Shown: piece after piece, positions 1-6,451 of the stretch
Position numbering within the stretch: the first letter of the stretch is position 1
Layout: each line of letters opens with the position of its first letter
Assembly (NCBI GenBank): GCA_049515175.1
Contig: JBEKUI010000055.1
Location: 1 to 19,799, forward strand
DNA: 19,799 nucleotides
From: JACQNR01 sp049515175
GTDB lineage: Bacteria > Acidobacteriota > Terriglobia > UBA7540
Direction: 5' to 3'
The notes under the pieces: model-generated
What the model was told of the DNA's origin: nothing
The model's input: only the letters and a program-made list of their open reading frames with translations
Database searches by the model: none
Made by a program: the position numbers and the translations under genes

Positions 1-124
1 CCATGTAAATCGCGTTGAGCGGGGTGACCTCCGGCCCGCCCAGCAGGCGGTACCCCAGCGCCGCCAGCATGACGATGATGAGCAGCACAAGCAGGCTCAT
101 GAAAAGTTGGCGTCGCAGACTCAT
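1..124 (-). CDS. Potassium channel family protein, N-terminal fragment
   Basis: Only the first 41 residues lie in the window; the gene runs off the left edge. They start MSLRRQLFMSLLVLLII and form one membrane helix (about residues 6-27) preceded by basic residues, so the N-terminus is probably cytoplasmic. The helix is followed by GGPEVTPLNAIYM. In two-helix bacterial K+ channels of the Kch/TrkA-N type, a first helix is followed by a pore helix whose start reads like 'DALYMTVITLTTVGYGE'; 'NAIYM' fits that start. The selectivity filter itself is not visible. The ATG at 122-124 has GAGA-type purines about 10 nt upstream and an extended -10 (161-169) ahead of it. A different protein with one N-terminal membrane helix is possible. 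Confidence 0.6.
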   Translation of the reverse strand, partial: MSLRRQLFMSLLVLLIIVMLAALGYRLLGGPEVTPLNAIYM

Positions 125-160
125 GATGGGCGATTCTCAGGTTGAACGTGCAAGGGGCGT

Positions 161-169
161 ATCTTAGCA
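161..169 (-). promoter_or_regulatory. Extended -10 promoter for the channel gene
   Basis: On the minus strand this reads TGCTAAGAT: a TGn extension followed by TAAGAT. No good -35 is seen 17 bp upstream. Transcription would start near 154, giving a leader of about 30 nt before the ATG at 124. It lies in the 112-bp spacer after dgt, so the channel gene need not depend on dgt transcription. Confidence 0.4.
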
Positions 170-236
170 CAGCCGGGACAGGTGCTGACGCGTCCTCCGT
201 GGAGCCTGACCCCATCCCGCTTCCGGGTGTCGCGGC

Positions 237-1373
237 TCACGGACGCAGGTGCTTCTGGTATTGCTCCGCCAGGTAGTGGTCGGTCATGCCGGCGAGGTAG
301 TCGCACACGACGCGGTGGAGCGGCTCCTGCGGCGCCTTGGCAGCGTGGGTGGGTGGCAGACTGCGCGGGTGGTCCATGAAATAGCGGAAGAGCCCCTCCA
401 CCGATTGCACAATCGCCTTGCGTTCGGCGCGAAGCTTGGGATGGGAATAGAGCTTCTGGAAGAGGAACGCTTTCAGGCGGCGATTCTCGCGCGCCATCGG
501 CCTGCCCAGGCCGGCCAGCCGCTCCGGCTGCCTCCGCACCGCCTCCGCCGAATCGACGCCCGTCTCGCGCAGGCGAGCGCGTGTCGACTCAATCAGATCG
601 GTCACCAGCGCATCGAGGAGGCGCTTCAGAGTTTCGTTGAACCGCAGCTTCTCCGGCGCCGCAGGGTGCTCCTTCTCGAGGGGCCGGTAAAAGCGCTCGA
701 AGAGCGGCAGCGCGTCGCGCATTTGCCTGAGCGTCAGGAGCTTCGATTCGTAGCCGTCGTCGAGGTCGGCGCAGTTGTACGCGATCTCATCCGCCACGTC
801 GATTAACTGCGCTTCCAGCGCCGGCCGCTCGGACAGGCGGTATTCGCGCAGTTCGGGATACTTCGCCGGGTCGTAGTCGCGCGAGTGCTTGATGATGCCT
901 TCGCGGACTTCGAAGGTAAGATTGAGGCCGGGGAAATTCACGTACTTCTGCTCGAAATGCTCCACGATGCGCAGGGCGTGGAGGTTGTGGTCGAAGCGCT
1001 CGCTGTGTTCCCGCATCAGCCGGTCGAGCACTTCCTCGCCCGCGTGCCCGTAAGGCGGATGCCCCACGTCGTGCACCAGCGCCAGCGCTTCCACCAGGTC
1101 GGTGTTCAACCCCAGCGCTTTCGCCACGGTGCGGCTGATTTGCGCCACCTCCAGCGTGTGCGTCAGGCGGGTGCGGAAGTGATCGGAATAACGGCGGGTG
1201 AAGACTTGCGTCTTGTACTCCAGGCGCCGGAAGGCGCGCGAATGAATGATGCGGTCACGGTCGCGCACGTAAGCGTTGCGGTAAGGATGCGCCGGCTCGG
1301 CATACTTCCGCCCCCGCGAGTCCTCCACCCGCATGGCGTAGCTGGCGAGTTCCCGCCCGCCTGGCGAGGCCAT
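237..1373 (-). CDS. dgt: dGTP triphosphohydrolase-like protein (HD superfamily)
   Basis: A 378-residue protein of the type 2 deoxyguanosinetriphosphate triphosphohydrolase-like family, which hydrolyses dNTPs to the deoxynucleoside and tripolyphosphate in the cytoplasm and so affects dNTP pools. The HD-domain metal ligands are visible: His72 in RLTHTLEV, His101-Asp102 in ALVHDVGHPPYGH, and a distal Asp in IDVADEIAYNCADLDDG (about 192-195). The family N-terminal block (YRNAYVRDRDRIIHSRAFRRLEYKTQVF) and C-terminal CDYLAGMTDHYLA are present, so it is full length. The frame stays open to 1682, but family similarity starts near MASPGGRELASYAM. I chose ATG 1373 because AGGG lies 5 nt upstream; ATG 1385 is the alternative. 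It is divergent from glmS. True substrate preference cannot be read from sequence. Confidence 0.93.
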   Translation of the reverse strand: MASPGGRELASYAMRVEDSRGRKYAEPAHPYRNAYVRDRDRIIHSRAFRRLEYKTQVFTRRYSDHFRTRLTHTLEVAQISRTVAKALGLNTDLVEALALVHDVGHPPYGHAGEEVLDRLMREHSERFDHNLHALRIVEHFEQKYVNFPGLNLTFEVREGIIKHSRDYDPAKYPELREYRLSERPALEAQLIDVADEIAYNCADLDDGYESKLLTLRQMRDALPLFERFYRPLEKEHPAAPEKLRFNETLKRLLDALVTDLIESTRARLRETGVDSAEAVRRQPERLAGLGRPMARENRRLKAFLFQKLYSHPKLRAERKAIVQSVEGLFRYFMDHPRSLPPTHAAKAPQEPLHRVVCDYLAGMTDHYLAEQYQKHLRP

Positions 1374-1401
1374 CGGTTCCCTCATCCTCTCTCTAGCGCC
1401 G

Positions 1402-1410
1402 ACTATAGCA
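1402..1410 (-). promoter_or_regulatory. Extended -10 promoter for dgt
   Basis: The minus strand reads TGCTATAGT, a TGn-extended -10 close to consensus. Initiation would fall near 1395, about 22 nt before the ATG at 1373. No convincing -35 is present; the heptamer repeat at 1417-1435 occupies the spacer and -35 area. Confidence 0.45.
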
Positions 1411-1416
1411 CACCGA

Positions 1417-1435
1417 GATTTGGGATTTGGGATTT
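1417..1435. repeat. Short tandem heptamer GATTTGG (2.7 copies)
   Basis: GATTTGG occurs twice in tandem, followed by a partial GATTT. It sits upstream of the dgt -10 in the dgt-glmS divergent spacer. Such AT-richer heptad repeats stand out against the GC-rich surroundings; function unknown. Confidence 0.6.
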
Positions 1436-1540
1436 CGGCAACGCGCGGCACGACTCGATCGTCGGTCCAGCCCCGCGGCATACGGTACACGACCTGCGGC
1501 ATCTCCGAGGCCGTGCTTCGCCATTCGCCGCCAATCAATC

Positions 1541-1549
1541 TGCTATAAT
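1541..1549 (+). promoter_or_regulatory. Extended -10 promoter for glmS
   Basis: TGCTATAAT: a perfect TATAAT (1544-1549) with a TGn extension. The hexamer 17 bp upstream (CCATTC, 1521-1526) is a poor -35. Transcription would start near 1556, giving a glmS leader of about 95 nt. I see no glmS ribozyme core in that leader. Confidence 0.6.
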
Positions 1550-1650
1550 GCGCTGTTCTTCCTGCACCAGCTGAAGACCGTGGCGAAGTGAATTCGCCGC
1601 TAACGCAAATCACACGGCTTCGGTGTCGCGGGGGGATTCGCAAGGGTCGC

Positions 1651-3513
1651 ATGTCCGGAATCATCGGATACATCGGCAACAAGCGCGTGGTACCCGTGCT
1701 GCTGGAAGGATTGCAGCGGCTGCAGTACCGCGGCTACGACTCGGCGGGCATTGCCGTGATCCGGGAAGGCCACCTGGAAATCCGCCGCGCGACCGGTAAG
1801 GTGCGCAATCTCGAGGAGGTCATTCGCCTCAATCCCATCGACGGGACGTATGGCATCGGGCACACGCGCTGGGCGACCCACGGCGCGCCCACCGAAGAGA
1901 ACGCCCACCCGCACCGCGACTGCCACGGCACCGTCGTCGTCGTGCACAACGGCATCATTGAGAATTACCTGGAGCTGAAGAACCAGCTCGCTTCGGAAGG
2001 GCACAAGTTCACCACCGAGACTGACACCGAGGTCATCGCCCACCTCATCGAGAAACATCTCGGGGGCGGTGCGGCAGGGTCGCTGGAAGAGGCTGTGCGC
2101 GCCGCGGTACGCGAGCTCACGGGAGTCTTTGCCCTCGCCATCATTTCCACCCGCGACCCCAACAAGATCGTCGCCGTGCGCCAGGGGCCGCCGGCCGTGA
2201 TCGGTCTCGGCAAGGACGAGTACTTCGTCGCCAGCGACGTCCCTGCGATCCTCTACCACACGCGCGATCTCTTCTTCATGGCCGACGGTGACCTCGCGGT
2301 GCTCTCGCCGCACGGAGTGAAGCTGACGGATTTCGCGGGCAAGCCCGTCACGCGCCGTGTCCAGCACATCACCTGGGATCCCATCCTCGCCGAGAAGGGC
2401 GGCTTCCGCCATTTCACCCTCAAGGAGATATACGAGCAGCCGCGTGCCGTGCGCGACACGATGCTGGGCCGCATCTCCCCGGAGACCGGTCAGGTCTTCC
2501 TCGATGAAATGGAAATCACCGAGGAGGAGTTCCGGGCGTTTCGCGAAATCAAAATCGTGGCCGCCGGAACTTCGCGCCACGCCGCCCTGGCGGGCAAGGT
2601 GATGATCGAGCGCCTGGCGCGCGTGCCCGTGGAGGTGGACTACGCCTCGGAGTTCCGCCACCGCGATCCCCTCGTCGATCCCCGAACCTTGACCATCCTC
2701 ATCACGCAGTCCGGGGAAACCGCGGACACCATCGCCGCGCAGCGCGAGGCGCAGTCCAAGGGCTCGAAGACGCTCGCCATCTGCAACGTCCTGGGCAGCA
2801 TGGTGCCCCGCGAGGCGAACGGGACCATCTACACGCACGCCGGACCCGAGATCGGCATCGCCTCGACAAAGACGTTTACCGCACAGCTGACGGCGATCGT
2901 CCTGTTCTCCGTTTACCTCGGCCAGACGCGCGGCGTGCTGCCGCCCAACGAAGCTAAGAAGCTATTGAAAGCGCTCACGGGAATCCCCAAGCATCTCGAA
3001 ACCGTCCTGCAGAAAGACGAGGAGATCGAAGATCTGGCAAGACTGTTCTACCGTTCATCGGATTTCATTTTCCTGGGACGCGGCGTGCATTTTCCAGTGG
3101 CCCTCGAGGGCGCGCTCAAGATGAAAAAGCTTTCGTACATCCCCGCCGAGGCTTATCCGTCGGGCGAGATGAAGCACGGCCCGCACGCGCTCATTGCCGA
3201 CGGCCTGCCCGTCGTCGTGAATGCCACCTGCAACTGGGAGTCACCGTATTCAGTCGGGCGCTACGAGAGGACCCTTTCCAACGTCAAGGAGGCCAAAGCG
3301 CGCGGGGCTGCGATCATCGCCCTGATCACCGAAGGCGACCAGGAGATGCGCGCCATGGCGGACCACGTCATCGTGCTGCCGCATACGATCGGCATGCTGT
3401 CCACGATCCTGGAGGCGGTGCCGCTGCAGCTCCTTGCCTATCACATCGGCGTGCTACGCGGCTGCGATGTGGACCAGCCGCGGAATCTGGCAAAGTCGGT
3501 AACGGTGGAGTAA
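1651..3513 (+). CDS. glmS: Glutamine--fructose-6-phosphate aminotransferase (isomerizing), with Ser in place of the catalytic Cys
   Basis: A 620-residue cytoplasmic GlmS (E. coli enzyme 609), which makes glucosamine-6-phosphate from fructose-6-phosphate and glutamine for peptidoglycan and lipopolysaccharide. The N-terminal Ntn glutaminase domain (about 1-240) keeps HTRWATHG (71-78), VVVHNGIIEN with Asn100-Gly101, and Asp125 in ETDTEV. The two SIS isomerase domains contain ITQSGETADT, STKTFTAQ, AEAYPSGEMKHGPHALI and the C-terminal DQPRNLAKSVTVE. The odd point is codon 2: the protein begins MSGIIGYIG (tcc) where the family has MCGIVGYIG, and that Cys is the glutaminase nucleophile. I chose ATG 1651 because homology begins exactly there and AGGG lies 5 nt upstream; an in-frame GTG at 1588 would add 21 unrelated residues. 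Isomerase function looks intact; glutamine use is doubtful. Confidence 0.95.
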   Translation: MSGIIGYIGNKRVVPVLLEGLQRLQYRGYDSAGIAVIREGHLEIRRATGKVRNLEEVIRLNPIDGTYGIGHTRWATHGAPTEENAHPHRDCHGTVVVVHNGIIENYLELKNQLASEGHKFTTETDTEVIAHLIEKHLGGGAAGSLEEAVRAAVRELTGVFALAIISTRDPNKIVAVRQGPPAVIGLGKDEYFVASDVPAILYHTRDLFFMADGDLAVLSPHGVKLTDFAGKPVTRRVQHITWDPILAEKGGFRHFTLKEIYEQPRAVRDTMLGRISPETGQVFLDEMEITEEEFRAFREIKIVAAGTSRHAALAGKVMIERLARVPVEVDYASEFRHRDPLVDPRTLTILITQSGETADTIAAQREAQSKGSKTLAICNVLGSMVPREANGTIYTHAGPEIGIASTKTFTAQLTAIVLFSVYLGQTRGVLPPNEAKKLLKALTGIPKHLETVLQKDEEIEDLARLFYRSSDFIFLGRGVHFPVALEGALKMKKLSYIPAEAYPSGEMKHGPHALIADGLPVVVNATCNWESPYSVGRYERTLSNVKEAKARGAAIIALITEGDQEMRAMADHVIVLPHTIGMLSTILEAVPLQLLAYHIGVLRGCDVDQPRNLAKSVTVE

Positions 3514-3550
3514 GAGAACGCGGCGATCCACCGCGGATTGCTGGCAGGAA

Positions 3551-4486
3551 ATGACTTCTCCTATTGTCGGGGAGGAAACCGGCACAAAATTGAAACTCAT
3601 CTACTCCGAAAACTACGACTTAAACCTCGGCAATCACGTTTTCCCTTCGATCAAATATCGTTTGATCAAGGAACGGTTGCTGCACGACGGCGCGGCGACG
3701 CCGGAAGATATCATCGAGCCCCCCGCCGCCGACGACGATGATATCGCGCTGGTGCACCACCGCGACTACATCCGCAAGCTGCAAACCGGGAAGCTTACCT
3801 ACCTCGAAATTCTCCGCCTGGAAATCCCGTACTCCCCCGAGCTTGTCCGCGCCGTGTGGCTTTCCGCCGGCGGCTCAATTCTCGCAGCTCGCTTGGCCCT
3901 GCAAGACGGAGCCTGCGCCAACATCGGCGGCGGGTTTCACCACGCCCACCCCGACCACGGCGAGGGATTCTGTGTGCTGAATGATGTCGCCATTGCCATC
4001 CGCTGCCTGCAGAAGGAGCAGGTCATCGAGCGTGCCATGACCGTGGATGTGGACGTCCACCAGGGCAATGGCACGGCGGCCATCTTCGCCGGCGACCCGA
4101 GCGTCTTCACGCTCTCCATCCATCAGGTCAACAACTACCCCTACCCCAAACCGCGCAGCTCGCTCGATATCAATCTCGCCGATGGCGTCGGCGACGAGGA
4201 ATACTTGCGGGAACTTGCGGCAGGCCTCGACAAATCGCTCGCCGAGTTTCAGCCTGAGCTTATTATGTACGTCGCGGGCGCGGACCCTTATCGTGAGGAT
4301 CAGTTAGGGGGGTTGAAGCTCACCCTCGAAGGGATGGAGAAACGGGACCGCCTTGTCTTCGAAAAGGCGCGTGCAAAGAATATTCGGGTGGCGGTGACGC
4401 TCGCCGGCGGCTACGCGCGTCGCATCGAGGACACCGTCACCATTCACGCTAACACCATCCGCGTGGCGAAGGAATTCGCCTCGTAG
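3551..4486 (+). CDS. Histone deacetylase family protein, class IV (HDAC11-like)
   Basis: A 311-residue zinc-dependent deacylase of the HDAC/AcuC superfamily. Catalytic elements: His130-His131 in GGGFHHAHPDHGEGFC, Zn ligands Asp168 and His170 in VDVDVHQGNGT, Asp245 in AGADPYREDQLGG, and the transition-state Tyr288 in LAGGYAR. The segment ADPYREDQLGGLKLTLEGMEKRDRLVF resembles eukaryotic HDAC11 (class IV) more than AcuC; this subclass call is from memory of the family. HDAC11 prefers long-chain acyl-lysine, but the substrate here is unknown. The gene starts 37 bp after glmS on the same strand and may be co-transcribed. ATG 3551 has AGGA only 1 nt upstream; an in-frame TTG at 3590 behind GGAGG (spacing about 14) would start right at the homologous KLIYSENYDL and is an alternative. 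Confidence 0.9.
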   Translation: MTSPIVGEETGTKLKLIYSENYDLNLGNHVFPSIKYRLIKERLLHDGAATPEDIIEPPAADDDDIALVHHRDYIRKLQTGKLTYLEILRLEIPYSPELVRAVWLSAGGSILAARLALQDGACANIGGGFHHAHPDHGEGFCVLNDVAIAIRCLQKEQVIERAMTVDVDVHQGNGTAAIFAGDPSVFTLSIHQVNNYPYPKPRSSLDINLADGVGDEEYLRELAAGLDKSLAEFQPELIMYVAGADPYREDQLGGLKLTLEGMEKRDRLVFEKARAKNIRVAVTLAGGYARRIEDTVTIHANTIRVAKEFAS

Positions 4487-4530
4487 CGCGGGGATTCAGC
4501 CCGGCAAGCCTGCGGCCGTGAAGGCCAGCG

Positions 4531-5472
<942 letters not shown>

Positions 5473-5521
5473 AACTCACCTCCGGTTGCAGAGGCGCAGC
5501 TTACCACGCGAAGGGGGAGGG

Positions 5522-6343
5522 TTAGTTATGTATCTGGATCAGGTGGGTATTGAGAGACCCGGTGCGATAGCCTTCGAGGTCCAGGGTGACAAACTTGAAG
5601 CCGAGGGTTTTGAAAATCTCCGCGAACTTCCGCGCCATCTCCGGATTGAGGGCGCGCGGTAATTCTTCCGGCGCGATTTCGATGCGCACCAGATCCTCGT
5701 GGTAGCGAACGCGCATCTGCCGGAAACCCAGCTGGCGCAGCGCCTCTTCGCCCTGCTCGACGATCTTGAGACGCTCCGCAGTGACCTCGATGCCGTAAGC
5801 GATGCGGGACGAAAGGCAGGCGCTCGCCGGGCGGTTCCAGACCGGGACGTCGGCGCGGCGGGCGAGTTCGCGGATGTCTGCCTTGGTAAGTCCCGCATCG
5901 AGCAGCGGCGCAAGGACCTGATGGTTGCGCGCGGCGCGCTGGCCCGGGCGCCAGTCACCCTGGTCATCCAGGTTCACGCCGTAAGCCACGGCGGCAAAGC
6001 CGCGACGCGCGGCCATCTCATCGAGCTTGTCAAAGAGCTCATCCTTGCAGAAGAAGCAGCGGTCTGGATTGTTGGCGCGATAGGAAGGGTTCGAGAGTTC
6101 GTCGGTTTCGATGAATTCGTGCGGGAGCTTGAAACGGGCAACGCAGGCCTCCGCCTCGCGTCGGTCGCGCTCCGAGTAACTGGCGCTGAGCGCCGTCACC
6201 GCGAGCATCCGGTCGCCCAGTGCGCGGTGCGCCGCGTAAGCCAGATACGCCGAGTCCACCCCGCCGGAGTAGGCCACGATCAGCGCCGGAACGCGCGCAA
6301 GCTGTTCGTAGAGCCGTTGCTCTTTGTTCTCGAGTTCACCCAT
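5522..6343 (-). CDS. larE: ATP-dependent sacrificial sulfur transferase LarE, three-cysteine type
   Basis: A 273-residue PP-loop ATPase. The PP-loop SGGVDS is at 26-31, and Cys176 in PASACLSSR matches the sulfur-donating Cys176 of Lactobacillus plantarum LarE. CFFCK (Cys96, Cys99) adds the two further cysteines that, in other LarE proteins, are reported to hold a [4Fe-4S] cluster with the third Cys; L. plantarum lacks that pair. LarE adenylates pyridinium-3,5-biscarboxylate mononucleotide and adds sulfur to build the nickel-pincer cofactor of lactate racemase-type enzymes. The C-terminal RVRYHEDLVRIEI and FKFVTLDLEGYRTGSLN are typical. larB, larC and larA are not in the window, so the cofactor pathway is not confirmed here. 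ATG 6343 has AGGG 9 nt upstream. A plausible promoter (6364-6393) and a palindrome lie just ahead. Confidence 0.92.
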   Translation of the reverse strand: MGELENKEQRLYEQLARVPALIVAYSGGVDSAYLAYAAHRALGDRMLAVTALSASYSERDRREAEACVARFKLPHEFIETDELSNPSYRANNPDRCFFCKDELFDKLDEMAARRGFAAVAYGVNLDDQGDWRPGQRAARNHQVLAPLLDAGLTKADIRELARRADVPVWNRPASACLSSRIAYGIEVTAERLKIVEQGEEALRQLGFRQMRVRYHEDLVRIEIAPEELPRALNPEMARKFAEIFKTLGFKFVTLDLEGYRTGSLNTHLIQIHN

Positions 6344-6363
6344 AAATCTGGCCCTGAAAGCTT

Positions 6364-6393
6364 AGGATAGCGCGCGGTGGACCCCAATGACAA
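6364..6393 (-). promoter_or_regulatory. Candidate sigma-70-type promoter for larE
   Basis: On the minus strand, TTGTCA (6388-6393, 5 of 6 to TTGACA) and TATCCT (6364-6369, 4 of 6) are separated by 18 bp. Initiation near 6357 would leave a leader of about 14 nt. The 28-bp palindrome at 6394-6421 directly abuts the -35. Confidence 0.45.
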
Positions 6394-6421
6394 GTAGGGG
6401 CGCAGCATGCTGCGCCCCTAC
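6394..6421. repeat. Perfect 28-bp palindrome between gyrA and larE
   Basis: The arm GTAGGGGCGCAGCA is followed at once by its exact reverse complement, with no mismatch and no spacer. It starts 30 bp past the gyrA stop and touches the larE -35. There is no U-tract on either strand, so it is not a standard intrinsic terminator. It could be a copy of a dispersed palindromic (REP-like) element, a weak gyrA terminator, or an operator for larE. Confidence 0.9.
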
Positions 6422-6451
6422 AGGTACTTAATATCGACCCAGATTCCGGCG

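Noticed and set aside
1588..1650. In-frame upstream extension of glmS from GTG 1588
   Set aside because: The 21 extra residues match nothing in the family, and ATG 1651 has a better ribosome site and coincides with the conserved N-terminus.
1556..1650. glmS ribozyme/riboswitch in the leader
   Set aside because: The leader is only about 95 nt and I do not see the ribozyme core; the element is known mainly from Gram-positive bacteria.
6394..6421. Intrinsic terminator of gyrA
   Set aside because: The palindrome is strong but no U-tract follows on the minus strand, so I list it as a palindromic repeat.
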